Assembly: GCA_017505725.1 (NCBI GenBank)
Contig: JAFVOR010000083.1
Span: forward strand, 1 to 64,000
Direction: 5' to 3'
Source of the DNA: Alistipes sp.
Lineage (GTDB): Bacteria > Bacteroidota > Bacteroidia > Bacteroidales > Rikenellaceae
Length of the DNA: 64,000 nucleotides
The stretch's first letter is position 1, and every line of letters begins with the position of its first letter. The notes beneath the pieces are model-generated. The model saw nothing but the letters and a program-made list of their open reading frames with translations, ran no database searches and had not been told where the DNA came from. The position numbers were made by a program, and so were the translations under genes. Below are positions 8,959 to 17,490 of the stretch, one piece after another.

Positions 8959-8979
8959 ATCCGTTTTGCATAGCGTGAA

Positions 8980-9165
8980 CTATGCCTCTACCTTCTTCTC
9001 GATAGCCAACTTACCACGGTAGAAACCGCACTCAGGGCATACACGGTGATAGAGAACAGCCGAACCACAGTTCGAGCAAGTAACTACTGTTGGAACAACA
9101 GCCTTGTAGTGAGTTCTACGCTTGTCTCGACGAGTAGACGAGACTTTGTGTTTTGGATGTGCCAT
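8980..9165 (-). CDS. rpmF: 50S ribosomal protein L32
   Basis: A 61-residue basic protein beginning M-A-H-P-K-H-K-V-S, typical of bL32. A four-cysteine zinc ribbon (C-S-N-C, C-P-E-C) follows near residues 34-51. It lies between yceD and plsX in the conserved order. Confidence 0.97.
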   Translation of the reverse strand: MAHPKHKVSSTRRDKRRTHYKAVVPTVVTCSNCGSAVLYHRVCPECGFYRGKLAIEKKVEA

Positions 9166-9220
9166 AATTGTAATCTATTTTTAAGTTTTACTTATTTTAT
9201 ATCCTCGTTTTATTTGAGTC

Positions 9221-9703
9221 TTAATCTTCCACTTCAACAGCCTCATCGTCGGCTACCATAAAGCGTGCCATCATCTCGGGGTTGCATCCACCCTCCTCGT
9301 GTACACGACGATAAGGCAACGAAATGACGATGCTCTCGTAGATATATTGCTTCAACGAGAGTTGGTCGCCCTTTGCAATCCACATTGTATCACCATCGTA
9401 GTCGTGCTGCAGATCCGAAAAACGAACTGTGAGCAGGCCCGAATACTCCACAGGAATCGAGCAATCGTCGAGGCAACGATCGCACTCGACAACCACACTA
9501 CCCGAAATCATCACATTGATGTCGAGTTTTGCGTCGGAGCAGTTCAAGCAGGCGTGCACCTTGCAGTTGCCACCCTTGATTTCGTTCGACTCCATCTCGC
9601 TAAACAACGCATCATCCACCTCAAAATCGAAGGTGTGAAGACCGCTCGAAAGCGACATATAATCGATAGAAAACTTATTATTTGCTCCCATTGCTATTCC
9701 CAT
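9221..9703 (-). CDS. YceD/DUF177 family protein
   Basis: A 160-residue protein of the DUF177 family, always linked to rpmF. It has the C-D-R-C-L central motif (around residue 80) and a second Cys pair upstream (C-x-N-C). Relatives have been linked to 23S rRNA accumulation and ribosome assembly; that is family knowledge, not visible here. The ATG at 9703 is chosen because the only longer start is a TTG lying inside the promoter; ATG 9691 is an alternative. It heads the yceD-rpmF-plsX transcript. Confidence 0.85.
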   Translation of the reverse strand: MGIAMGANNKFSIDYMSLSSGLHTFDFEVDDALFSEMESNEIKGGNCKVHACLNCSDAKLDINVMISGSVVVECDRCLDDCSIPVEYSGLLTVRFSDLQHDYDGDTMWIAKGDQLSLKQYIYESIVISLPYRRVHEEGGCNPEMMARFMVADDEAVEVED

Positions 9704-9721
9704 ATTGGCGTAATTAGCGTG

Positions 9722-9753
9722 CAAATGTACAACAAAATTGCAAATTGTGCAAA
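9722..9753 (-). promoter_or_regulatory. promoter of yceD-rpmF-plsX
   Basis: On the minus strand TTTG (9753-9750) and TACATTTG (9729-9722) are separated by 20 bases, a full match to the Bacteroidota consensus. The leader before ATG 9703 is about 15 bases. Confidence 0.7.
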
Positions 9754-9772
9754 GTTTTCTCGCGAAAGTTGC

Positions 9773-9780
9773 TATATTTG
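9773..9780 (+). promoter_or_regulatory. -7 element for the 9828-15618 gene run
   Basis: TATATTTG, 48 bases before the ATG at 9828. The leader contains a small CCCC-GAAAT-GGGG hairpin (9792-9804). No clear TTTG -33 element is seen. Confidence 0.5.
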
Positions 9781-9827
9781 CAAAGAATATGCCCCGAAAT
9801 GGGGTGAAAAGGGGTAAATTATAGAGT

Positions 9828-10232
9828 ATGAGCAGATTTAAGGTGACGGTTTCGAGCCGATATACAGAGTTGTGGCGTTACAACATCGTAGTCATCTACG
9901 AGTTGTGCTCGGCAGATGGCGAGCGAATTGAGTACCGAGCCGAGGAGAGCAGCGTTGCTCCCGTAGGCAGCAACCTCGACACCCCGCCTGCTGACTACAA
10001 CCCCAAGCGCACCATCTCGCTCGAGAGTGGCGAAGGCGACCACATCAACCTGCTCGTCTACATCATTCCGCACACCCTACCCAAGACCAACATCGTAGCC
10101 GAAGCGAAGCCATTTCACCTGACCATCAAGGTCGAGAACGAGAGCGAATCGTTCGTAAATCAAGTATTCGATATCAACCAATTCGCCGGCGACAACATCA
10201 CGCTCGAGCGCATCGGCGCAACCATTAAATAA
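9828..10232 (+). CDS. small protein of unknown function, predicted beta-sandwich
   Basis: A 134-residue acidic protein without signal peptide or membrane span. Alternating hydrophobic and charged residues (F-K-V-T-V, N-I-V-V-I-Y-E-L, I-N-L-L-V-Y-I-I-P, F-H-L-T-I-K-V-E-N) suggest a cytoplasmic beta-sandwich. I recognise no family. It is the first gene of a tightly spaced plus-strand run; the flavin reductase gene starts 11 bases after its stop. Confidence 0.6.
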   Translation: MSRFKVTVSSRYTELWRYNIVVIYELCSADGERIEYRAEESSVAPVGSNLDTPPADYNPKRTISLESGEGDHINLLVYIIPHTLPKTNIVAEAKPFHLTIKVENESESFVNQVFDINQFAGDNITLERIGATIK

Positions 10233-10243
10233 TATATAAGGTA

Positions 10244-10852
10244 ATGAAACAAAACTGGAAACCCTGCACAATAGTCAACCCCGTACCTGCAGTATTGGTG
10301 AGTTGTGGCGATAGTCCCGAGAACTACAATATGCTGACCGTGGCGTGGACAGGAACCATCTGCTCCGAGCCCGCTATGGCGTATGTATCGATTCGCCCCG
10401 AGCGCCACTCCTACGAGATAGTGAAGCGCACAGGCGAGTTTGTCATAAACCTCACCACCGAGGCCCTTGCCGAGGCTACCGATTGGTGTGGTGTACGCTC
10501 GGGACGCAACTTCGACAAGTTCAAGGAGTGCGGACTTACACCCGAGAAATCGGCAGCGGTGGCTGCACCATCAATTGCCGAGTCGCCCATCTCCATCGAG
10601 TGTCGAGTGAAGCAGATCATCCCGCTCGGCTCGCACGATATGTTCATTGGCGAGGTTGTAAATGTGGCGGTCGATGAGCAATATATCGATGCCGAGACGG
10701 GCAAGCTCGACATAGCCAAGATGCGCCTTTTGGCCTACGCTCACGGAGCCTATTTCACTATTGGCGAGCAGATTGGCACCTTTGGCTGGACCGTCAAGGG
10801 GTCGAAACTCCGCAAGGAGATTAAGCACGGAAAAAACAGATCTAAAAAATAG
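10244..10852 (+). CDS. flavin reductase family protein (FMN-binding split barrel)
   Basis: A 202-residue protein of the flavin reductase-like / DIM6-NTAB family. Landmarks are N-M-L-T-V-A-W-T-G near residue 28, I-R-P-E-R-H-S-Y with the flavin-contacting segment, F-V-I-N-L, and D-M-F-I-G-E-V. Such proteins bind FMN and reduce flavins with NAD(P)H or act as flavoredoxin-like electron carriers; the partner is unknown. The C-terminus is basic (K-H-G-K-N-R-S-K-K). It lies six bases before the glutaminase gene. Confidence 0.85.
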   Translation: MKQNWKPCTIVNPVPAVLVSCGDSPENYNMLTVAWTGTICSEPAMAYVSIRPERHSYEIVKRTGEFVINLTTEALAEATDWCGVRSGRNFDKFKECGLTPEKSAAVAAPSIAESPISIECRVKQIIPLGSHDMFIGEVVNVAVDEQYIDAETGKLDIAKMRLLAYAHGAYFTIGEQIGTFGWTVKGSKLRKEIKHGKNRSKK

Positions 10853-10858
10853 GGACTT

Positions 10859-13375
10859 ATGAAGAGACTTCTTATCGCACTTTGCGCTTTGGCGGTAATC
10901 GCCTGCGCCCCTCAACATCAGAAAAACGAATTGCGTGCACCGGCCTATCCATTGATTACAATAGACCCATACATCAGTTCGTGGTCGTCGGCCGACCATC
11001 TCTACGACGATGCTGTGCGCCACTGGACCACCGCCGAGACACCTTTTACAGGCGTGTTGCGAGTGGATGGCAAGTGCTACCGCTTTATGGGTGCCGAGAC
11101 CGAAAAGCGCATTATGGTGGTGCCTATGGGCTACTTTGCGGAGTGGACAGGTCGCTACACCACTCAAAAGCCCGCTAAAAATTGGGCCGAGCCAGGTTTC
11201 AATGACCGCGCGTGGAAGAGGGGCGTTGCTCCGTTTGGCAACAACCCAACAAAGAAGCTCCGTACACCCATCGAGTGCGAAGGCAAGTACTTCTACATTC
11301 GTCGCGAGGTGCAGATTGATCCGCAGTTGATTGATGGCAGCAAATTCTACGCCTGCTGCAGCTACCACTACGGCGCACAGATATATATTAACGGTGTGGC
11401 GATTCCGAATAAGCTCGGATTCTGCGAGACCGACTTCCGCCAGATTGAGATTCCTGCCGAGGTTATGGCACTCTCTGCCGGGGATGGCAAGATTACGATG
11501 GCTATGCGAGTAAGCGCACGCTACAAGGATATGACATACGGAGATATGGGTCTCTATCGTGCCGAGCCATTGACAAACACCCCATTCGAGCAGTGCGCCG
11601 AGCAGCTCACGGCCGATGTTCAGGCCACAAGCACCATATACGACTTCCGTTGCGGTGGTGTAGACCTCAAACTCACCTTCACCGCTCCGTTCCTGCTCGA
11701 CAATCTCGACCTCGTATCGCGCCCTGTCAACTATGTAACCTACGAGGTGAAGGCAAACGATGGCAAGAAGCACGATGTGCAGATATATTTCGAGTCGGCG
11801 GCAGATTGGGCACGCCACTATCAGGAGCAGGAGTGTCTGGTCGAGACCATCTCGGATGAGCGTTTCGACTACCTCCGTTGCGGCACAAAGGAGCAACCTA
11901 TTCTTGGTCGTGTAGGCGACAATGTTCGCATCGATTGGGGCTACTACTATCTCGCATCCGAGAGGGGCAAGCACCGTGTTACCACAGGTTGCAAAAAGGC
12001 TCTCCGCAACGCCTTCGTCAACGACGGAAGCATAGCGTCGGGCGAGGGCAAGACTATGGCTCTCGGTTGCAACTTGGGCGAGGTTGGCAAGAAGGCTGCA
12101 AGCAACTACTTTATGGTCGGCTACGACGATATCTACTCCATCCAATACTTTGGTGAGAACATCCGTCCATACTGGAATCGCGATGGCAAGAGCACCATCG
12201 AGGAGCAGTTTGCAAAGGCTGCCGACGAATATAAGTCACTGATGCGTCGCTCAGCCAAGTTCGACAACGAGCTGATGGCTGAGGCCACCGAGGCGGGAGG
12301 CAAGGAGTATGCCGACCTCTGCGCCTTGGCATATCGACAGACTGTCGCCGCTCACAAGCTTGTAGTCACTCCGAATGGTGAGTTGGCACTCTTCTCGAAG
12401 GAGAACTTCAGCAACGGATGTCTTGGCACGGTGGATATCACCTACCCATCGATTCCGATGTTCCTGCTCTACAACACCGAATTGGCAAAGGCTCTGCTCA
12501 ACTTCATCTTCGACTACAGCGAGAGTGGCAAGTGGGCATACCCATACCCCGCACACGACATTGGTCGCTACCCTTGGGCTAACGGATGCGTCTATTCGCG
12601 CCATATGCCTGTCGAGGAGGCGGGAAATATGCTGGCGTGCACCAGCGCAGTATGCAGCGTGGAGAGGAGTGCCGACTATGCACTCAAACATTGGGAGGTG
12701 CTCAAGACCTGGGCAGATTTCCTCGCCACAGAGGGCTTCGACCGCGAGGATGAGCTCTGCACCGACGACTTTGCAGGTCGTATGTCGCACTCTACGAACC
12801 TCTCGGTCAAGGCTATTATGGGCGTTGCAGCCTTTGGCGATATGGCCAAGTTGGCAGGCAAGCACAAGGAGGCAGAGTACTACACCGCCCGTGCTCGCGA
12901 GATGGCAAAGCAGTGGGAGGAGCTCGCACGCGAGGAGGGCTACTACCGACTCACCTTCCAAAAGGAGGGCACCTTCACCACCACAAAGGGTTACACAGGC
13001 GACTGCAAGAGTTCGTGGAGCCAGAAGTATAATATGGTATGGGACAAGGTGCTCGGCTACGACATCTTCGACGACGAGGTGGCAAAGACCGAGATAGCAT
13101 TCTACCTCACCAAGCAGAACAAGTATGGTCTGCCACTCGACAGCCGCGATACCTACACCAAGGGCGACTGGGTAATGTGGACCGCAACAATGGCAGAGGA
13201 TGAGGAGTTCCCGCTCTTCATCAAGCCTATGTGGGACTTTATGAACGAGACTACCGACCGCATCCCGTTGACCGACTTCTACTACACCGACAAACCTGTT
13301 CATATGCAGTTCCGTTGTCGCTCGGTAGTCGGAGGCTTCTTTATGAAGATGCTCGACGAGAGGTTGAACGACTAA
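10859..13375 (+). CDS. glutaminase-like lipoprotein (DUF4964/DUF5127/DUF4965/DUF1793 family)
   Basis: An 838-residue exported protein. Residues 1-16 are a lipoprotein signal (A-V-I-A-C16). The start of the mature part, R-A-P-A-Y-P-L-I-T-I-D-P-Y, is the DUF4964 signature. A beta-rich DUF5127 segment follows, then DUF4965 and an alpha-toroid DUF1793 region (N-L-S-V-K-A-I-M-G, W-S-Q-K-Y-N-M-V-W-D, S-R-D-T-Y-T-K-G-D-W). The architecture matches the family containing fungal glutaminase A, and Bacteroidales members are annotated as glutaminases; glutaminase activity is inferred by family only. An inserted beta-galactosidase-like carbohydrate-binding segment may lie around residues 90-230 (N-W-A-E-P-G-F-N-D). 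Surface anchoring suggests amino-acid or glycan scavenging. Confidence 0.8.
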   Translation: MKRLLIALCALAVIACAPQHQKNELRAPAYPLITIDPYISSWSSADHLYDDAVRHWTTAETPFTGVLRVDGKCYRFMGAETEKRIMVVPMGYFAEWTGRYTTQKPAKNWAEPGFNDRAWKRGVAPFGNNPTKKLRTPIECEGKYFYIRREVQIDPQLIDGSKFYACCSYHYGAQIYINGVAIPNKLGFCETDFRQIEIPAEVMALSAGDGKITMAMRVSARYKDMTYGDMGLYRAEPLTNTPFEQCAEQLTADVQATSTIYDFRCGGVDLKLTFTAPFLLDNLDLVSRPVNYVTYEVKANDGKKHDVQIYFESAADWARHYQEQECLVETISDERFDYLRCGTKEQPILGRVGDNVRIDWGYYYLASERGKHRVTTGCKKALRNAFVNDGSIASGEGKTMALGCNLGEVGKKAASNYFMVGYDDIYSIQYFGENIRPYWNRDGKSTIEEQFAKAADEYKSLMRRSAKFDNELMAEATEAGGKEYADLCALAYRQTVAAHKLVVTPNGELALFSKENFSNGCLGTVDITYPSIPMFLLYNTELAKALLNFIFDYSESGKWAYPYPAHDIGRYPWANGCVYSRHMPVEEAGNMLACTSAVCSVERSADYALKHWEVLKTWADFLATEGFDREDELCTDDFAGRMSHSTNLSVKAIMGVAAFGDMAKLAGKHKEAEYYTARAREMAKQWEELAREEGYYRLTFQKEGTFTTTKGYTGDCKSSWSQKYNMVWDKVLGYDIFDDEVAKTEIAFYLTKQNKYGLPLDSRDTYTKGDWVMWTATMAEDEEFPLFIKPMWDFMNETTDRIPLTDFYYTDKPVHMQFRCRSVVGGFFMKMLDERLND

Positions 13376-13389
13376 ACCATTGCCCAAGA

Positions 13390-14052
13390 ATGAATAGAAA
13401 AGATAACCGACTCGCCATCTTCGACCTCGATGGCACACTGCTCGACACGATTGGCGACCTGGCCGAGGCGTGCAACCAAATGTTGACGCTGCGAGGCCTC
13501 GCCACACACACTCGCGAGGAGTACCACAAGATGGTGGGTAACGGCATACTCAAACTTGTGGAGCGAGCCCTGCCCGAGCATCTCCGCACGAGAGAATATG
13601 TCGTGGCGGCACGAGAGGATTTCCTCGCCTACTATGTCGACCATATCGACCACTACACCCGCCCCTACGAGGGTATCCGCCAGGTGTTGCACACCCTGCA
13701 AGAGAGGGGTTGGACCTTGGCCGTAGCCTCGAACAAGTTCGATTCGGGCACCAAACAGCTCATCGCAAGCATCTTCCCCGAGGTGAAGTTCAAGGCGATA
13801 TATGGCAACCGAGAGGGCTTCCCACTCAAGCCCGATGCGGCATTGGTCGAGCTCATTATGGAGGAGTGCCAAGCCGAGCGAGAAATGACCACAATGATTG
13901 GTGACTCGGGTGTCGATATGCAGACCGCAAAAAATGGCGGCGTGCGCTCGATAGGTTGCACTTGGGGTTTCCGTTCACGCACGGAGTTGGAGGAGAATGG
14001 AGCCGATATTATAGTCAACACACCGCTCGAAATTCTCAAAGTATTAGAATAA
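13390..14052 (+). CDS. HAD-family phosphoglycolate phosphatase-like hydrolase
   Basis: A 220-residue HAD hydrolase. Motif I is F-D-L-D-G-T-L-L-D-T with nucleophile Asp12, motif II is A-S-N-K around residue 115, and motif IV is G-D-S-G-V-D near residue 175. The cap is the helical type of phosphoglycolate phosphatases. It could act on phosphoglycolate or another small phosphate ester such as a sugar phosphate or PPi. The ATG at 13390 is chosen because it starts just ahead of motif I; it lies 14 bases after the glutaminase stop. Confidence 0.85.
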   Translation: MNRKDNRLAIFDLDGTLLDTIGDLAEACNQMLTLRGLATHTREEYHKMVGNGILKLVERALPEHLRTREYVVAAREDFLAYYVDHIDHYTRPYEGIRQVLHTLQERGWTLAVASNKFDSGTKQLIASIFPEVKFKAIYGNREGFPLKPDAALVELIMEECQAEREMTTMIGDSGVDMQTAKNGGVRSIGCTWGFRSRTELEENGADIIVNTPLEILKVLE

Positions 14053-14070
14053 TCATCAATTTATATAGTT

Positions 14071-15618
14071 ATGGTAGCAAGTCCAAAGGATATCAATCCG
14101 AACAACGAACCGACAATACTCTGCCCCGAGTGCGGAGTACCTATCCCTGTAAGTATGGAGCGATGCCCATATTGCGGCATCCGAATGCCTCGCGGTTGCA
14201 AGATGTTGGCAATCCGTGTGGCAGTAGGCATCGTGGCACTTATCGCAGCCATCATTGCCCTCTGCCTGTTCACCCGTTGCAGCAACAACGAGCCCTACAC
14301 GATGGTGAATGGCACCATCATCTGCCAAACACCCGAGCGACCTGCAGGACAGCAGGATATGCTCGGCTTTGCCGCCGAGCCACTCGAGACTGTTCGCGTA
14401 GGTTTTATCGGTCTCGGCTCACGAGGCAAGGGAGGCCCGAAGCGTTGGTCGCAGATTGAGGGTACCGAGATTGTAGCCCTCTGCGACTTGAAGCAGGAGT
14501 GCATCGACAAGGCACAGAGTTATCTCGACAAGGCGGGCAGACCTCGCGCTGCCGAGTACACAGGCTCCGAAGATGCGTGGCGCCAAGTGTGCGAGCGTGA
14601 CGATATCGACCTCATCTATGTGGCAACCCCTTGGGCAAGTCACGTGGAGATGGCTCTCTACGCTATGGAGTGCGGCAAGCACGTGGCGGTAGAGGTGCCT
14701 GCAGCCTTTACTTTGGAGGAGTTGTGGCAGATTATCGACACCTCGGAGCGCACTCGCAAGCACTGTATGATGCTTGAGAACTGCATCTACGACTACTTTG
14801 AACTTACCACACTCAATATGGCGCAGCAAGGTCTCTTCGGTGAGATTCTCCACGCCGAGGGTGCCTACATCCATAGTCTCGACCACTCTATGCGTCGCAC
14901 CGACCGCACCTGGCGTGTGGATCATCTCCGCAAATTCCGAGGTGATGCCTACCCTACCCACGGACTCGGACCTCTGTGTCTGGTGCTCAACATCCATCGT
15001 GGCGACCGATTCAAGACCCTGGTGGCTATGGACACCAAAGCGGTGATGGGTCCCGACATCTACGCCTCGGCACACGGCGAGAAGCTCGACGACTTCCAGA
15101 ATGGCGACCAGACAACCACCCTCATCCGCACCGAGAATGGCAAGGTTATTCAGTTGCACCACAATATCGTAACCCCACGCCCATACTCACGCGACTATGC
15201 GCTGGTGGGTACACAAGGCTACGCAGTAAAGTACCCTATCGAGGCCTTCCGCATCGGCAACGAGGTACCCGAGGGTGTCAACCCTGTGAGCTTGAAGGCT
15301 CACCCATTTATGTCGAACGAGGAGCGTGATGCCTTGATGGAGCAGTACAAGCACCCTATCCTCACCGAGGTGGGCGAGAAGGCGAAGAAGGTGGGCGGTC
15401 ACGGAGGTATGGACTTTATAATGGACTACCGCTTGGTCTACTGCTTGCGTAATGGTTTGCCACTCGATATGGATGTCTACGACCTGGCGGAGTGGAGTTG
15501 TCCTGCACCATTGAGCTCAATCTCGATTAAGCACGGATCGGCACCTGTGCAGGTGCCCGACTTCACACGCGGTGCGTGGAACAGAGTGCAGGGGTACAAG
15601 TTCGCATACGCAAAATAG
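14071..15618 (+). CDS. Gfo/Idh/MocA (GH109-like) protein with N-terminal zinc ribbon and membrane anchor
   Basis: A 515-residue protein with an unusual head. Residues 18-35 form a zinc ribbon (C18-P-E-C21, C32-P-Y-C35), residues 45-67 a single membrane span, then a linker, then a Rossmann domain with V-G-F-I-G-L-G-S-R-G at 110-119. The catalytic part carries Y-P-T-H-G-L-G-P and N-I-H-R-G-D-R-F, hallmarks of GH109 NAD-dependent alpha-N-acetylgalactosaminidases. GH109 proteins normally start with a Tat or lipoprotein signal. Here topology would put the ribbon in the cytoplasm and the catalytic domain outside. Hydrolysis of host glycan GalNAc is an inference. It is the last gene of the run begun at 9828. 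Confidence 0.8.
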   Translation: MVASPKDINPNNEPTILCPECGVPIPVSMERCPYCGIRMPRGCKMLAIRVAVGIVALIAAIIALCLFTRCSNNEPYTMVNGTIICQTPERPAGQQDMLGFAAEPLETVRVGFIGLGSRGKGGPKRWSQIEGTEIVALCDLKQECIDKAQSYLDKAGRPRAAEYTGSEDAWRQVCERDDIDLIYVATPWASHVEMALYAMECGKHVAVEVPAAFTLEELWQIIDTSERTRKHCMMLENCIYDYFELTTLNMAQQGLFGEILHAEGAYIHSLDHSMRRTDRTWRVDHLRKFRGDAYPTHGLGPLCLVLNIHRGDRFKTLVAMDTKAVMGPDIYASAHGEKLDDFQNGDQTTTLIRTENGKVIQLHHNIVTPRPYSRDYALVGTQGYAVKYPIEAFRIGNEVPEGVNPVSLKAHPFMSNEERDALMEQYKHPILTEVGEKAKKVGGHGGMDFIMDYRLVYCLRNGLPLDMDVYDLAEWSCPAPLSSISIKHGSAPVQVPDFTRGAWNRVQGYKFAYAK

Positions 15619-15657
15619 CGAACAAAGTAGCACCAAAAACAAAAAAAAATAGTGTAC

Positions 15658-15680
15658 AGAGGAGCGTTTTTCGCTCCTCT
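15658..15680 (+). terminator. rho-independent terminator after the GH109-like gene
   Basis: A perfect 9-bp inverted repeat AGAGGAGCG / CGCTCCTCT with a TTTTT loop, followed by GTTGCATTTTTTT. Confidence 0.75.
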
Positions 15681-15705
15681 GTTGCATTTTTTTCTTACTT
15701 TTTCC

Positions 15706-15713
15706 TATCTTTG
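15706..15713 (+). promoter_or_regulatory. -7 element of the surE operon
   Basis: TATCTTTG 22 bases before the surE ATG. A GTTG 21 bases upstream is a near match to the -33 element. Confidence 0.6.
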
Positions 15714-15735
15714 CGTATATCTGAACGAGAAAACA

Positions 15736-16500
15736 ATGGAGAGAGTTATATTTTTGACCAACGACGATAGCTATCGCAGCAAGGGCTTCGATGCTGCCAT
15801 CGAGATTGCTCGACAGTTTGGCCGTGTGATTGCCATCGCACCAGACACACCACAAAGCGGTATGAGTCAGGCAATTACCATTTACAACCCGCTCCGCCTT
15901 CGCAAGGTACGCGAGGAGGAGGGTGTGCTGGTATATTCGCTCAATGGCACACCTGTCGACTGCGTGAAGATGGCCTTCGACCACTTTTTCAAGGATGAGA
16001 AGATCGACCTGGTCATCTCGGGCATCAACCACGGCTCGAATGCCGCAGTGAATGTGCTCTACTCCGGAACTATGGGTGCAGCCATCGAGGGTGCCTTCTA
16101 CAACATTCCGAGCATTGGTCTCTCGCTCACCGACCACGACCCCGATGCAGATTTCGAGGGGGCAATAAAGTTTGGTACACAGATTGTCGAGTCGGTACTC
16201 AATGGAGAACTTCCGCAACCGCTCTGCCTCAATGTGAATGTGCCGAACATCCCTTGCGCCGAGCTAAAGGGCATACGCCTGTCACGCCAGACACGAGGAT
16301 ATTGGCACGAGGATTTCTTCGAGCGCACCGACCCACACGGACGCAACTACTACTGGCTGACGGGAGCCTTCTCGAATGCCGAGCCTCAATCGGAAGATAC
16401 CGACGAGTGGGCTCTTGCAAACGGATATGTAGCGGTGGTACCCGTACAGGTCGACCTCACCGCCTACAACCAAATGGAGCAACTGAAAAAGATACTGTAG
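15736..16500 (+). CDS. surE: 5'/3'-nucleotidase SurE
   Basis: A 254-residue survival protein SurE, a divalent-metal nucleotidase that dephosphorylates nucleoside monophosphates and short polyphosphates. It shows L-T-N-D-D at residues 6-10, then the substrate-binding S-G-I-N-H-G-S-N-A-A segment near residue 92 and G-T-M-G-A-A-I-E-G. The usual N-D-D-G reads N-D-D-S here. The ATG at 15736 is supported by the promoter just upstream and by the N-D-D motif spacing. It is followed three bases later by a histidine kinase gene, so it shares a transcript with a two-component system. Confidence 0.9.
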   Translation: MERVIFLTNDDSYRSKGFDAAIEIARQFGRVIAIAPDTPQSGMSQAITIYNPLRLRKVREEEGVLVYSLNGTPVDCVKMAFDHFFKDEKIDLVISGINHGSNAAVNVLYSGTMGAAIEGAFYNIPSIGLSLTDHDPDADFEGAIKFGTQIVESVLNGELPQPLCLNVNVPNIPCAELKGIRLSRQTRGYWHEDFFERTDPHGRNYYWLTGAFSNAEPQSEDTDEWALANGYVAVVPVQVDLTAYNQMEQLKKIL

Positions 16501-16503
16501 TAT

Positions 16504-17490
16504 ATGTATAGCTTGGGCGTGCAAATAGCAATGGGCATAATAATGGTAGTCCAACTTCTGGCTATCGGCTACGCTCTGCGCCTTGTCCACCGCACCAAGT
16601 ACAGCATCATCTGGATACTCTGCGTCATCGCCTTCGCGGTGTCGTTTGCCCAGCATCTACTCTACATATTTCTCAACCGAGATTTCAATAGTGGGCTCAT
16701 CCTCACACTCGATGTGGCAGCCTCGCTCTGTATTGTGGCAGCGGTGCTCTTTGCACACCGACTCATCAACCACATCGACCACCTCAACCAGCAGCGCAAC
16801 CACCTGAGCAAGCAGCTTCTCTCGGCTGTAGTTCGCACCGAGGAGCGTTCGCGCTCGCAGTTTGCCAAGGAGCTGCACGATGGTATGGGGCCTCTGCTCT
16901 CGTCGGCAAAGATGTCACTGTCGGCCATCTCAACCGAGAATATGAACAAGGAGCAGCAGGAGATACTTGCCTCGTCGCGCCATATGATTGACGAGGCCAT
17001 ACGCTCGGTGCGCGAGATATCGAACAATATGTCGCCACAGGTGCTGGAGGACTTCGGACTCTCGCGCGGCGTGCACAACTTCATATCACGCCTGCAGTCT
17101 TTCTACGATGTGGAGATAGAGTTCCGCAGCGGCATCCACGACAAGCGTTTCGACCACAATGTAGAGGTGGTGCTCTATCGCGTAATATGCGAACTTATAA
17201 ACAACTCGCTCAAACATTCAGGTTGCAAAAATATCGATATCTCGCTCCTGCTCAAAGACGCGACTATCGAGCTCTGCTACCACGATAATGGTTGCGGATT
17301 CGACACCACGACTGCAATGTCGAAGGGTATGGGACTCTCGAATATCACCTCACGCATATCGTCGCTCAACGGAGATTTGCAGATTGAGAGTGGCATAGGC
17401 AAGGGTCTAAAGGTGGTTGCACGCATCAACACCAAGCAGGACGATGTAATAACACACAATCAACGCAAGCGAAGATGGAAAAAGAGATAA
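16504..17490 (+). CDS. membrane sensor histidine kinase, HisKA_3 (NarL-partner) class
   Basis: A 328-residue kinase. Three N-terminal membrane spans (about residues 5-27, 34-57, 63-85) have almost no extracytoplasmic loop, so it probably senses within the membrane. A dimerisation helix contains R-T-E-E-R-S-R and the phospho-acceptor His125 (E-L-H-D-G-M-G-P). The HATPase_c part has N-N-S-L-K-H, D-N-G-C-G-F and G-M-G-L-S-N-I. The gene overlaps its cognate regulator by 16 bases. Confidence 0.9.
   Translation: MYSLGVQIAMGIIMVVQLLAIGYALRLVHRTKYSIIWILCVIAFAVSFAQHLLYIFLNRDFNSGLILTLDVAASLCIVAAVLFAHRLINHIDHLNQQRNHLSKQLLSAVVRTEERSRSQFAKELHDGMGPLLSSAKMSLSAISTENMNKEQQEILASSRHMIDEAIRSVREISNNMSPQVLEDFGLSRGVHNFISRLQSFYDVEIEFRSGIHDKRFDHNVEVVLYRVICELINNSLKHSGCKNIDISLLLKDATIELCYHDNGCGFDTTTAMSKGMGLSNITSRISSLNGDLQIESGIGKGLKVVARINTKQDDVITHNQRKRRWKKR

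Noticed and set aside
10571..12145. A 524-codon open frame on the minus strand opposite the flavin reductase and glutaminase genes (similar long antisense frames at 12251-13507, 23960-25576 and 52465-53955)
   Set aside because: These mirror the codon pattern of strong genes on the other strand, have no promoter, signal peptide or recognisable domain, and overlap well-supported genes entirely.
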